A stretch of DNA of 33,028 nt from JAPLJQ01 sp037143735 (GCA_037143735.1 JBAWYD010000012.1:1-33028), one strand, 5' to 3'; shown: positions 1 to 7,661, counted from the first letter of the stretch. Program-made: numbers and translations. The notes: a model not told the origin generated them from the letters alone.

Positions 1-59
1 AAGAAAACGCCCTGTACACGGCCGGAAATATAAACATGCACGCGCTTCACCTGTTCCAT
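1..59 (-). CDS. acyP: Acylphosphatase, N-terminal fragment (cut by window edge)
   Basis: Reading leftward from an ATG at 59, the first 19 codons give MEQVKRVHVYISGRVQGVF, then the window ends. The stretch V-x-V-x-I-S-G-R-V-Q-G-V-F is the acylphosphatase signature, whose Arg in GRVQGV binds the acyl phosphate in the family. Acylphosphatases are small (about 90 residues) cytoplasmic enzymes that hydrolyse carboxyl-phosphate bonds; the same fold also occurs as the N-terminal domain of HypF. The start lies 7 bases after the ligA stop, and the ligA TAA is embedded in the Shine-Dalgarno-like AAGGA, so translation is probably coupled to ligA. Only the N-terminus is visible, so a HypF-type fusion cannot be excluded, although HypF is much less likely in this setting. 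Confidence 0.75.
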   Translation of the reverse strand, partial: MEQVKRVHVYISGRVQGVF

Positions 60-66
60 ACCGTCC

Positions 67-2094
67 TTATTGTTGCAGCCTGTCCGTCAGATTGAGGAAT
101 TCTTCCTCGTTGAGGATGGCGATGCCTGCGGATTGCGCCTTCTGAAGTTTGGAGCCAGGAGCATCGCCTGCCACCACATAGTTCGTGTTTTTTGTGACGG
201 ATTCCGATACCTGCCCCCCGAGGGATTCCACGATCTCTTTTGCTTCATTCCGGGTAAGCCTGGTGAGTGCGCCTGTGAATACGAATGATTTTCCCGCAAG
301 AGGGGCTGTTCCCCGCCGTAACGCCTCCACGGGCGTGATCCCTGCTGCACTGAATTTCTCTATGATCCGGATATTGGTGGGTTCGCGGAAAAAACGGGTA
401 ATGCTGCGGGCCACTTCCGGGCCGATATCCCGGATGGCGAGGAACTCTTCTCCTGTGGCGCGGCTGAGCCGGTCGAGATTCTCGAAATGTCCTGCCAGCA
501 ACCCGGCAATGCGCTCGCCCACGTGGCGTATCCCGAGGGCGAAGAGAAACTTGTCCAGGGGAGGGGTCTTTGTGTCCGCGATGGCCGCAATGAGTTTTGA
601 TGCCAGTATTTTCTTTTTTTGCCATCCTGCAATGCCGAGAAGTTTTTCTGTTGTCAGGAAATAGAGGTCTGCCGGGTCTTTGATGGTGCCGGTATCTACC
701 AGTTGTGAGACCAGCTTTTCTCCAAGCCCGTCAATATTCATTCCGCCCCGGGAGGCAAAATGGGTGATGTTTTCCTTGATCTGGGCGGGACAGGCCAGGC
801 CTATGCACCGGTGGGCGGACTCTCCCTCGACGCGGACGACCTCGGAGCCGCATTCCGGGCAGGCATGGGGCATGGCGAATTTCCGTTCCGTTCCGTTCCG
901 CCTTGATTCTATGACTTTGACGACTTCCGGAATTACGTCTCCGGCGCGCTGGATAACGACGGCATCACCGATGCGGACGTCCTTCTTGTCGATTTCATCC
1001 TGGTTGTGGAGGGTCGCACGGCTGACCATGACCCCGCCGACCCGGACCGGTTTCATGAGCGCCACAGGCGTGAGAACGCCCGTCCTCCCTACCTGGACGA
1101 CAATATCTTCAATGACCGTGGTCTCCTGCATTGCCGCAAATTTGCAGGCGACGGCCCAGCGGGGGCTTCTGGAAACGGCACCCAGGCGATCCTGGATGGA
1201 AAGGTGATCCACCTTGATGACAATCCCGTCAATCTCATAGGGAAGCTCTTTCCGGATGTCGCTGATGTGTTGGTAGTATTGAATGCAGGCATTGACGTCT
1301 TCGGCCTGGCGGATATGGTCATTTACTCTTAATCCCCAGCGCTTCAGGGTTTGCATGACGTCCCAGTGGCTTTTGAAGGCGTTTCCCGTGACCGTGCCGA
1401 TGCCGTAGCAAAAGATGTCCAGAGGCCTTCTGGCGGTAATTCTTGAATCCAGTTGCCGGAGCGACCCGGCGGCGGCGTTTCTGGGATTGGCAAACGGCGG
1501 CTCTTCGTTCCGGATTCTTCGTTTGTTCAGGATTTTAAAGGTCTCGATTTCCATGAACACCTCGCCCCGGATTTCTATTCTTTCCGGGATGGCGGCCTCC
1601 GGCGTTTCCTTCATTTTCAAGGGAATGGTGTGGATGGTCTTGAGGTTCCGGGTGATGACTTCCCCTGTTGTTCCGTCTCCCCTCGTCAGGCCGAAGTCGA
1701 GAACGCCGTTGACGTAGATGAGATTGACCGCCACGCCGTCCAGCTTGGGCTCGACGACAAACGTGACGGCCTCATCCGAGCCGAGAAATCGCCTGATGCG
1801 CTCGCCAAAATCAAGTATGTCCTGTTCGGAAAAGGCATTGGCGAGGCTTAGCATGGGGGTCAGGTGATTCTGTGTCTCGAATTTTTCCAGGGGGGCGGCG
1901 CCGACGCGCCGGGTGGGGGAATCGATAACGTCGATCCCGGGGAACTGAGTCTCGAGATTGATGAGCTCCCGCATGAGGCGGTCGTACTCTGCATCCGGTA
2001 TTTCGGGGTCGTCTAATTGATAGTACCGCCGGTTATGGTGGTTGATGAGGGATCTCAGCTCTTCGATTCTTATGGCGGCTGTTTCGTTATTCAT
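67..2094 (-). CDS. ligA: NAD-dependent DNA ligase LigA
   Basis: A 675-residue protein, the usual length for bacterial LigA, which seals nicks in duplex DNA with NAD+ during replication and repair. The domains are in the expected order: an N-terminal Ia region with the YYxLDDPxIPDAEYDxL pattern (about 24-40); the adenylation domain with nucleophile K117 in KLDG; the OB fold; a four-cysteine zinc finger (C412, C415, C430, C435); helix-hairpin-helix repeats (about 450-570); and a C-terminal BRCT domain (about 597-675, GKSFVFTGAL onward). No key residue is missing. The codons around residue 400 contain four tandem copies of a 5-base unit (see findings). It lies downstream of a small unknown gene and upstream of acylphosphatase, all on the minus strand. 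Confidence 0.98.
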   Translation of the reverse strand: MNNETAAIRIEELRSLINHHNRRYYQLDDPEIPDAEYDRLMRELINLETQFPGIDVIDSPTRRVGAAPLEKFETQNHLTPMLSLANAFSEQDILDFGERIRRFLGSDEAVTFVVEPKLDGVAVNLIYVNGVLDFGLTRGDGTTGEVITRNLKTIHTIPLKMKETPEAAIPERIEIRGEVFMEIETFKILNKRRIRNEEPPFANPRNAAAGSLRQLDSRITARRPLDIFCYGIGTVTGNAFKSHWDVMQTLKRWGLRVNDHIRQAEDVNACIQYYQHISDIRKELPYEIDGIVIKVDHLSIQDRLGAVSRSPRWAVACKFAAMQETTVIEDIVVQVGRTGVLTPVALMKPVRVGGVMVSRATLHNQDEIDKKDVRIGDAVVIQRAGDVIPEVVKVIESRRNGTERKFAMPHACPECGSEVVRVEGESAHRCIGLACPAQIKENITHFASRGGMNIDGLGEKLVSQLVDTGTIKDPADLYFLTTEKLLGIAGWQKKKILASKLIAAIADTKTPPLDKFLFALGIRHVGERIAGLLAGHFENLDRLSRATGEEFLAIRDIGPEVARSITRFFREPTNIRIIEKFSAAGITPVEALRRGTAPLAGKSFVFTGALTRLTRNEAKEIVESLGGQVSESVTKNTNYVVAGDAPGSKLQKAQSAGIAILNEEEFLNLTDRLQQ
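881..900. repeat. Pentanucleotide tandem repeat (TTCCG)x4 inside ligA
   Basis: Four perfect copies of TTCCG occupy exactly 20 bases in the linker between the OB fold and zinc finger of LigA. The unit is not a multiple of three, so gain or loss of one copy would shift the frame. Confidence 0.9.
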
Positions 2095-2104
2095 GGTTTA
2101 AAAA

Positions 2105-2134
2105 CCTGGATTTCCGCCTTCGCGGGAATGACAG
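2105..2134. repeat. Extragenic palindromic repeat-like element (GGGAATGACA type)
   Basis: The gap 2095-2188 between the 91-residue gene and ligA contains TTCCGC-CTTC-GCGGGAA followed by TGACAG. It folds as an imperfect hairpin with a single bulged G. The motif resembles the short CGCGGGAATGACA palindromes scattered through intergenic DNA of many proteobacteria. Only one such copy is seen here plus a different relative near 24152, so the repeat call rests on general familiarity and not on copy number. Confidence 0.5.
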
Positions 2135-2188
2135 TCGTTGTATGGATTCCGGATCAGATTCTGAACAACACTGAAGGTGTCATTTCAT

Positions 2189-2464
2189 TTATTTAACCAG
2201 TCGCAGGCCAGGTTTTCCGTTTTTTGACGGCTTTGTCGCCGGTTTTTCCTGCTTTTTCTTAAGATTGAGGATTTTTTCGTTGAAGATATGGTTCTTTGCC
2301 CTGACGGAATTGATGATGAAGAAGACAATGACTGCTTTTTCCCACTCCTGGGATGTGTCGAAATTTTCCATCCGGGCTTTGTATTTCTCCAACAGGCCGG
2401 TCAAGGAGGCCTCGTCAAGGCTGAGAATTTTTTCAGCCATCTTTTCCAGAGTTGATTCGATCAT
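2189..2464 (-). CDS. Hypothetical small helical protein (91 aa)
   Basis: I do not recognise this family. The 91-residue protein looks mainly helical and charged: an N-terminal amphipathic part (about 1-35) with LLEKYKARMENF, a hydrophobic core segment AVIVFFIINSVRAKNHIF (about 44-61) that may be a buried helix and is too polar at its end for a confident membrane span, and a lysine-rich tail (KKKQEKPATKPSKNGKPG). It has its own Shine-Dalgarno-like GGAAGG, 11 bases before the ATG, and a good sigma70-type promoter upstream, so it is probably a real gene. It precedes ligA on the same strand with a 94-base gap. A nucleic-acid-binding role would suit the basic tail, but nothing shows it. Confidence 0.65.
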   Translation of the reverse strand: MIESTLEKMAEKILSLDEASLTGLLEKYKARMENFDTSQEWEKAVIVFFIINSVRAKNHIFNEKILNLKKKQEKPATKPSKNGKPGLRLVK

Positions 2465-2498
2465 AATTCAACCGTCCTTCCTTATTGTCAGGGAAGAT

Positions 2499-2526
2499 AG
2501 TATAAAACGTGTCCACATAAAGTCAA
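2499..2526 (-). promoter_or_regulatory. Sigma70-type promoter for the 91-aa gene and ligA
   Basis: On the minus strand, TTGACT (2526-2521) and TATACT (2504-2499) are separated by 16 bases. The predicted start near 2492 gives a leader of about 28 bases to the ATG at 2464. Both hexamers match the consensus at five of six positions. Confidence 0.65.
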
Positions 2527-2550
2527 ATGAAACCTTCACTGAAATAATGC

Positions 2551-2578
2551 TTGTCTTTTTATGATGTATCGATATAAT
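2551..2578 (+). promoter_or_regulatory. Sigma70-type promoter for the phosphoesterase operon
   Basis: TTGTCT (2551-2556) and a perfect TATAAT (2573-2578) are 16 bases apart. Transcription would start near 2585, about 20 bases before the GTG start, with AAGGAG at 2591. It is divergent from the minus-strand promoter, with 24 bases between the two -35 boxes. The intergenic 2465-2604 holds nothing else that I can support. Confidence 0.65.
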
Positions 2579-2604
2579 TCCTTCACACAAAAGGAGAAGT
2601 ATAA

Positions 2605-3087
2605 GTGAAAATCGGAGTAATATCAGATACCCATCTTACCGGTCACGATGCGAGGCTTAAGCGTCTTGCCGACGGTCCTTTTCGGGAAGTTGATTTTATT
2701 CTTCATGCCGGTGATCTGGTGGATATAAGCGTTTTGGATTCATTCGAGGGGAAAGAGGTCAGGGCTGTTTACGGCAACATGGACCCCCTTTCCGTCAGGA
2801 CGGTCCTGCCGGACCGGCTGATTGTCGAAATTGATGGTTATCGTATCGGCCTGATGCATGGATGGGGAATGCCTTTCAATCTTGAGCAGAAATTGTTAAA
2901 AGAGCTCGGCCATGTGGACTGCCTGGTATATGGCCATAGTCACAAGCCGGCAAACAGGACAAAGAACGGGACCCTCTTTTTTAATCCAGGATCGGCTACG
3001 GATAAGCGCTTTGCCGCTTTTAACACCGTCGGGATCATCGAGATCGGAAGCCGGATAGAGGGGAAAATCATTAAACTCAGAGACTGA
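2605..3087 (+). CDS. YfcE/MJ0936-family metallophosphoesterase
   Basis: A 160-residue calcineurin-like phosphoesterase. The metal-binding blocks are all visible in order: GVISDTHL (D-x-H, residues 4-11), HAGDLVD, VYGNMD, MHGW, YGHSHKP and FNPGSA. This set and length fit the YfcE/MJ0936 group, compact two-metal phosphodiesterases that act on model phosphodiesters or cyclic nucleotides; the natural substrate is generally unknown. The GTG start is chosen because AAGGAGAAG lies just upstream and the protein then begins MKIGVISDTH, as the family does. It is the first gene of a three-gene run with the HIT hydrolase (2-base gap) and the LapA-like protein. Confidence 0.92.
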   Translation: MKIGVISDTHLTGHDARLKRLADGPFREVDFILHAGDLVDISVLDSFEGKEVRAVYGNMDPLSVRTVLPDRLIVEIDGYRIGLMHGWGMPFNLEQKLLKELGHVDCLVYGHSHKPANRTKNGTLFFNPGSATDKRFAAFNTVGIIEIGSRIEGKIIKLRD

Positions 3088-3089
3088 TC

Positions 3090-3575
3090 ATGGAAAAAAT
3101 GTATGCACCTTGGCGAATGGATTACATCAAGAGTGAAAAAAAGGATGGCTGTATTTTCTGCAAGAATTCCCTGAGATGTGATGATCTCGTCTTACTTGAA
3201 GGCGAAACGGCGTTTGTCATGATGAACCGTTATCCCTATATCAGCGGTCATCTCATGATTATTCCCTTCAGGCACGTAAGCCAGATGGAAGATCTTCTTC
3301 CCGAAGAAAAAAGGGAAATATTCGACCTTCAGGCCATGTGTGTAAAGGTTTTAAAGGAAGCGCTTAAACCGGATGGGTTTAATATCGGAATGAACTTAGG
3401 AAAAGCGGCGGGTGCGGGTGTGGATGATCATATTCATGTTCATATCGTTCCAAGGTGGAGCGGCGATACCAATTTTATGAGTGTTGTCGGCGATGTCCGG
3501 GTCATTCCGGAGGACATCCACAAAACATGCACGTTTCTTCAGCCATATTTCAAGAAATATTGTCGGGAGGTCTGA
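3090..3575 (+). CDS. HIT-family hydrolase/phosphorylase (diadenosine polyphosphate type)
   Basis: A 161-residue histidine-triad protein. The catalytic triad is H114-I-H116-V-H118-I, followed by VPRW. The N-terminus MYAPWRMDYI and the C21-x-x-C24 pair are typical of the bacterial HIT subgroup often annotated as AP4A phosphorylase or HIT hydrolase; the two cysteines probably help to bind zinc. Members hydrolyse or phosphorolyse nucleotidyl-phosphate bonds such as those in Ap4A, releasing AMP or ADP. The start follows the phosphoesterase stop by two bases, so the two are probably cotranslated. The exact substrate cannot be read from the sequence. Confidence 0.92.
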   Translation: MEKMYAPWRMDYIKSEKKDGCIFCKNSLRCDDLVLLEGETAFVMMNRYPYISGHLMIIPFRHVSQMEDLLPEEKREIFDLQAMCVKVLKEALKPDGFNIGMNLGKAAGAGVDDHIHVHIVPRWSGDTNFMSVVGDVRVIPEDIHKTCTFLQPYFKKYCREV

Positions 3576-3576
3576 G

Positions 3577-3891
3577 ATGAAGGTTCTTTATACGATTATT
3601 ATTGTTCTTTTGATGTTGTTTATCATTACATTTTCCCTTGCCAACACGTTGCCCATTCAGCTGAAATATTATACCTTCATCGACGTCATCTTGCCGACTT
3701 ACATGATCATTTTTGTATCGTTCCTGTCTGGAGTTGTCTTCACGGGGTTTTTGGGCATTTTGGAGAGGTTCCGCCTGAACAGAACCATAAACAGATTAAA
3801 TAAAACGATTAAAGAGCTCAAAAGAGAAATCAGGGATAGCAAAAAGGATCAGTTTGTTGAAGAACCGGAACTGCCGGCAGACGACAAGTAA
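3577..3891 (+). CDS. LapA-domain (DUF1049) inner membrane protein
   Basis: A 104-residue protein with two predicted membrane helices (about 4-22, VLYTIIIVLLMLFIITFSLA, and about 41-62) and a charged coiled-coil tail (about 66-95, RTINRLNKTIKELKREI), ending in an acidic stretch. This architecture and the FSLANTLPIQL sequence fit the LapA/DUF1049 family; the E. coli relative LapA pairs with LapB in control of lipopolysaccharide synthesis. I chose the ATG at 3577, directly after the HIT gene stop and preceded by GGGAGG. A longer reading that starts inside the HIT gene would have no ribosome site and would add 32 residues absent from the family. Confidence 0.82.
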   Translation: MKVLYTIIIVLLMLFIITFSLANTLPIQLKYYTFIDVILPTYMIIFVSFLSGVVFTGFLGILERFRLNRTINRLNKTIKELKREIRDSKKDQFVEEPELPADDK

Positions 3892-3932
3892 CCTGCTATA
3901 ACCCGGTTAAAGAATCTGAAAATCATTTAAAT

Positions 3933-4427
3933 TCATAATGACGCGCATTCGGCACTGTCACCCTTGATTTTTTCAACGGCATGTTTCAATGCCGGCAGAA
4001 TCACCGCTAAATTTTCCCGGACACCCTTGGGGCTTCCCGGCAGATTGATGATCAATGATCGGCCTCTGATACCGGCCACAGCCCGGGATATCATGGCATG
4101 GGGAGTGATGGCTGCGCTCTCCCGCCGCATGGCTTCCGCCATGCCGGGCACTTCTTTGTCGATGATGGCAAGCGTGGCGTCCGGGGTTACATCCCTCGGG
4201 CTCACACCCGTGCCGCCCGTGGTAATGATTAAATCGAGATTTCTTATATCGGCGTATTCGACAAGGGTTTTTTTGATCTGATCCACTTCATCGGGAATGA
4301 TAGCGGTTTGCACGATATCGGCACCGATGCCTTTAAGCAGGTTGATAACCTCCATGCCGCTTTTGTCTTCCCGTTCACCCCGGGAGCCCTTATCGCTGAC
4401 GGTTATCACTCCCGCAGAAATGATCAT
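3933..4427 (-). CDS. MogA/MoaB-type molybdopterin biosynthesis protein
   Basis: A 164-residue protein of the MoCF-binding fold. The start AGVITVSDKGSRGEREDKSG and the TTGGTGVSPRDVTPDAT block are the hallmark motifs of MogA/MoaB proteins, which bind molybdopterin and adenylylate it before molybdenum insertion. The length matches the single-domain MogA/MoaB group, not the long MoeA or CinA proteins. It starts one base after the EF-G2 stop, and its ribosome site lies within the end of that gene, so coupling is likely. The functional link to an elongation factor is unclear. MogA and MoaB cannot be told apart reliably here. Its end faces the LapA-like gene, with a 41-base convergent gap lacking an obvious hairpin. 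Confidence 0.9.
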   Translation of the reverse strand: MIISAGVITVSDKGSRGEREDKSGMEVINLLKGIGADIVQTAIIPDEVDQIKKTLVEYADIRNLDLIITTGGTGVSPRDVTPDATLAIIDKEVPGMAEAMRRESAAITPHAMISRAVAGIRGRSLIINLPGSPKGVRENLAVILPALKHAVEKIKGDSAECASL

Positions 4428-4428
4428 G

Positions 4429-6510
4429 CTATGCTTCTTCCTTTTTGGATTCCGCTATAATCTTTTCGGAGATATAGGGAGGGACCTCTTCATAATGGGA
4501 ATGCTCGTACGTAAATGTTCCCCTTCCGCTTGTCATAGACCGGAGATCGGGGGCGTATTTCAGGATTTCTGACAGCGGTACCTGGCCCTTGATAATCTGA
4601 TTGGTTCCCCTGGAATCCATTCCGAGGACTTTGCCCCGCCTGCCGTTTAAATCACCGATAACATCGCCCATATACTCATCGGGAATTTCAATGTCAATGT
4701 TGACAATGGGTTCGAGAAGGATGGGCAGGCAGGCAAGGACGCCTTTTTTAAATCCAAGGGAACCGGCGATCTTGAAGGCCATTTCGGATGAGTCCACAGT
4801 ATGGTAGGAACCATCAACAAGAGAAACCTTGACGTCAACAACGGGATAACCGGCGAGAACCCCTTCACTCATGGCTTCGACAATGCCCTTTTCTACAGCC
4901 GGCCGATACTGCTGAGGGATGACCCCGCCTACTATCCTGTCCACAAATTCAAAACCACCGCTGCGCGGCATGGGTTCTATGTCAAGCCAGGCGTCTCCGA
5001 ACTGCCCGCGACCGCCGGACTGTTTTTTGTATTTTCCCTGGATGTTGGTTTTCCCCTTGATGGTTTCCTTGTAGGGTACTTTGGGTATTTTCAGAGTGAC
5101 CTCCACACCGAATTTACGCTTCATCTTTTCTATGGTCACTTCGATATGAATCTGGCCCATGCCGGCCAGAATCATCTCCTTGGTCTGTTCATCTCTGTGG
5201 AAGGTGAGGGTCGGATCTTCCTCCAGGAGCCGGTTGATGGATGAGACAATTTTGTCTTCGTCTCCACGACTCTTGGGCGCTATGGCAAAAGACATAATGG
5301 CCGGCGGTGGGATCACCTTATTAAATAAAATGGCGGATTTTTCAGTGCAGATCGTATCGCCCGTAACGGTTTCCTTCAACTTGGCAACTGCTGCGATGTC
5401 GCCGGGAACCAGCGGGGAGTCAACCGGTTTCTGGTTTTTACCCTCGAGGAAGAAAATGTTTCCGAAACGCTCATTGATTTTGCGTGTTGCATTGAAAAAA
5501 TTGGAATCGGAACTGACCGTGCCCGAAAAAACCCTGAATAATGTCAGGCGCCCGGCATAAGGATCGGCAATGGTCTTGAAAACCATCGCGGAGAAAGGTG
5601 AAGACTCTTCCGGAACCCTGACGGCCTCTTCATCCGTTCCCGGTTTTATTCCCTTTACAGAACCGCGATCAAAGGGGCAGGGGAGAATATCAATGATCGA
5701 TTCTATCAGAGGTGCGATGCCGATGTTCTTTGATGCTGACCCGCAGGTCACAGGGATAAGGCCGCCTTCCAAAACGCCTTTTTTCAGACCAGCCTTTAAA
5801 TCTTCAACAGAGAGTTCCCCCGCATCAAGGTACTTCTCCATCAGAACTTCATCGGATTCTGCAATATCTTCCACCATACGTTCCCGAAATGCTTCAACAT
5901 CCTTAGCCATATCAACGGGAATATCGGTTGTTTTATAAGTGCCTTTAAGATCGTCAAAGATGAGAGCCTTATTGCTGATAAGGTTGACGACACCCTTGAA
6001 AGCGTCTTCCTTCCCTATGGGAAGAAAAATCGGTGTAGCTTTCCGGCGGAGACGGCTGTTGATGCTTTCCAGCGTCTTTGTAAAATCGGCACGTTCCCGA
6101 TCCATCCGGTTGATGAAGACCATTCTGGGAAGGTTGTATTCGTCGGCATATTCCCAGACCTTTTCCGTCTGGAATTCAACGCCACCCACCGCGTCTATGA
6201 CGACGATTACACCGTCTGCAATGCGAAGGAAGTTCCTGGTATCATAGGCAAAATTGGAATCTCCGGGTGTATCCAGAATATTGATTTTATGTTTTTCCCA
6301 TTCGATGGAATTGGTTGCAGCGCTGATCGAGATGTGGCGTTTCTGTTCCTCCGGCTCAAAATCCATGCAGGACGATCCCTCGTCGACCCTCCCCGGCCTG
6401 TCTGTTTTGCCGGAGATGAAAAGGAACGATTCACAAAGGGTTGTTTTCCCCGTTGCGCCGTGTCCTACAATTGCTACATTTCTCAGGGATTTAGATTCAT
6501 ATTTCGCCAT
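4429..6510 (-). CDS. Elongation factor G type 2 (EF-G paralogue)
   Basis: A 693-residue translational GTPase with EF-G domain order: the G domain (about 8-280), domain II, III, the ribosomal-protein-like domain IV (KQSGGRGQFGDAWL region) and V (GRRGKVLGMDSRG). The G1 loop is GHGATGKT (16-23), not the GHIDAGKT of canonical EF-G, and G4 is NRMD (134-137). These features place it in the EF-G type 2 paralogues and not with the main fusA product. G3 reads DTPG followed by Asp84, where canonical EF-G has the catalytic His, and the G2 region is KRHISISAA, where ERGITI is usual. The role of EF-G2 proteins is poorly known; some have weak or no ribosome-dependent GTPase activity. AAAGGA precedes the ATG, and a TATAAT-like element lies about 30 bases upstream on the minus strand without a clear -35. 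Confidence 0.93.
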   Translation of the reverse strand: MAKYESKSLRNVAIVGHGATGKTTLCESFLFISGKTDRPGRVDEGSSCMDFEPEEQKRHISISAATNSIEWEKHKINILDTPGDSNFAYDTRNFLRIADGVIVVIDAVGGVEFQTEKVWEYADEYNLPRMVFINRMDRERADFTKTLESINSRLRRKATPIFLPIGKEDAFKGVVNLISNKALIFDDLKGTYKTTDIPVDMAKDVEAFRERMVEDIAESDEVLMEKYLDAGELSVEDLKAGLKKGVLEGGLIPVTCGSASKNIGIAPLIESIIDILPCPFDRGSVKGIKPGTDEEAVRVPEESSPFSAMVFKTIADPYAGRLTLFRVFSGTVSSDSNFFNATRKINERFGNIFFLEGKNQKPVDSPLVPGDIAAVAKLKETVTGDTICTEKSAILFNKVIPPPAIMSFAIAPKSRGDEDKIVSSINRLLEEDPTLTFHRDEQTKEMILAGMGQIHIEVTIEKMKRKFGVEVTLKIPKVPYKETIKGKTNIQGKYKKQSGGRGQFGDAWLDIEPMPRSGGFEFVDRIVGGVIPQQYRPAVEKGIVEAMSEGVLAGYPVVDVKVSLVDGSYHTVDSSEMAFKIAGSLGFKKGVLACLPILLEPIVNIDIEIPDEYMGDVIGDLNGRRGKVLGMDSRGTNQIIKGQVPLSEILKYAPDLRSMTSGRGTFTYEHSHYEEVPPYISEKIIAESKKEEA

Positions 6511-6616
6511 GGGAGTTCCTTTCTTAAATCGTTAACAAATTATATGCTTGCGCTGTGTAGCTTATTACGACTTTCAAAGTCAAGACAATTTTAAAACATA
6601 GAATTGCAAACGGTTC

Positions 6617-6644
6617 TTGACATTTATGATGTTTATGGTATTGT
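6617..6644 (+). promoter_or_regulatory. Sigma70-type promoter for the M23 peptidase gene
   Basis: A perfect TTGACA (6617-6622) is followed after 16 bases by TATTGT (6639-6644). The predicted start near 6651 leaves a leader of about 40 bases to the TTG start at 6693. It lies in the 182-base divergent gap between EF-G2 and the peptidase. Confidence 0.6.
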
Positions 6645-6692
6645 GCAGATCCTTTTTAAAGGTCAACGGAAGAATATCTGAAAGGAATAAAA

Positions 6693-7598
6693 TTGCCAAA
6701 AGATTTCTATACTTTCCTGATTATTCCCAAGAAAAAAAGCTCGGCAAAAAAAATAACGATATCGAGTACCCTTTTAAAGGGTCTTTCTCTATGCATGATG
6801 GTGTTGGTCCTTTTTGCCATGTATACATCTTATGATTACATCAAGATAACAAGAGAAAAGGCGGAGCTGGCCCGTTTACGCCAGCAGACGAAAGAGCAGA
6901 AGGTACAGATTGAAGGTCTGGCTGAGAAAGTGAACAATATCGCTGTAAATATGGATGAACTCAGGCAGCTCGACAAGCAGATCAGGGTTCTGGCAAACGT
7001 GGAGGACAGACGCAGCGCGGGGCAGATACTTGGCATCGGAGGGTCCCCGGGTTCGGAAAACCGGATCGCATCCCGGATGGAGGCTGACCAGAAAATTCTC
7101 ATGGCAAATATTGGTAAAAACGTGGATCAGCTTACGGAGGACGCAACGGAACAGCGTCGGAGTTATAACGAATTGCTCCGATTCCTGAAAGAACAGAAAT
7201 CCATGCGCGACGCCACGCCATCGGTCTGGCCTGTCAAAGGCTGGGTGACGTCTGAATTCGGGAGTCGAACATCCCCGATGGGAAGAGATAGAGAATTTCA
7301 CAAGGGAATCGATATAGCAACAAAAATGGGTGTTCCCATCGTGGCGCCCGCCGATGGTATTGCAGCAGAGGTTGCTTACGATCGTGGAATGGGACACATG
7401 ATCAGAATTAATCACAGCCACGGGATGCTGACGTTGTACGGGCATCTTATGAAGAGCGCCGTAAAGGAAGGGAGTTTTGTTAAGAAAGGCTCAGTCATCG
7501 GCTACATAGGAACCTCCGGCCGAAGTACAGGTTCGCATCTCCACTATTCTGTCTTTCTAAATGGCGTTCCCGTTAATCCGAGAAAGTATTTGAATTAA
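6693..7598 (+). CDS. Membrane-anchored M23 (LytM-type) metallopeptidase
   Basis: A 301-residue protein: a short basic cytoplasmic start, one transmembrane helix (about 30-46), a periplasmic coiled coil (about 52-100), a linker, and a C-terminal LytM/peptidase M23 domain (about 178-300). Zinc-ligand motifs are complete: H203-x-x-x-D207 and H282-L-H284, with H251 also present. It is therefore probably an active endopeptidase cutting peptidoglycan cross-links, although some relatives only activate amidases. The start is TTG, chosen because AAAGGA lies just upstream and the basic MPKDFYTFLIIPKKK start is typical of this group. It sits upstream of secA, separated by a terminator. Confidence 0.93.
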   Translation: MPKDFYTFLIIPKKKSSAKKITISSTLLKGLSLCMMVLVLFAMYTSYDYIKITREKAELARLRQQTKEQKVQIEGLAEKVNNIAVNMDELRQLDKQIRVLANVEDRRSAGQILGIGGSPGSENRIASRMEADQKILMANIGKNVDQLTEDATEQRRSYNELLRFLKEQKSMRDATPSVWPVKGWVTSEFGSRTSPMGRDREFHKGIDIATKMGVPIVAPADGIAAEVAYDRGMGHMIRINHSHGMLTLYGHLMKSAVKEGSFVKKGSVIGYIGTSGRSTGSHLHYSVFLNGVPVNPRKYLN

Positions 7599-7636
7599 TA
7601 TTAGAGACATATCAAGTCATTCATAAATATTTTATC

Positions 7637-7661
7637 CCGGTAATTTTACCGGTTTTTTTTT
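7637..7661 (+). terminator. Intrinsic terminator between the M23 peptidase gene and secA
   Basis: CCGGTA (7637-7642), loop ATTT, and TACCGG (7647-7652) form a perfect stem followed by nine T residues (7653-7661). Only 17 bases separate the T tract from the secA ATG, so the hairpin lies in or at the edge of the secA leader and may act as an attenuator. Confidence 0.8.

Noticed and set aside
185..1851. Several plus-strand open frames of 100-175 codons opposite ligA
   Set aside because: LigA on the other strand is complete and highly conserved; these frames have biased composition and no family match.
3481..3576. Longer reading of the LapA-like protein beginning within the HIT gene
   Set aside because: It lacks a ribosome site and is unlike the family; the ATG at 3577 directly follows GGGAGG and the HIT stop.
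4429..6510. Tetracycline resistance ribosomal protection protein
   Set aside because: The G1 variant is shared in part with such proteins, but the overall sequence and C-terminus fit EF-G type 2, and there is no mobile context.
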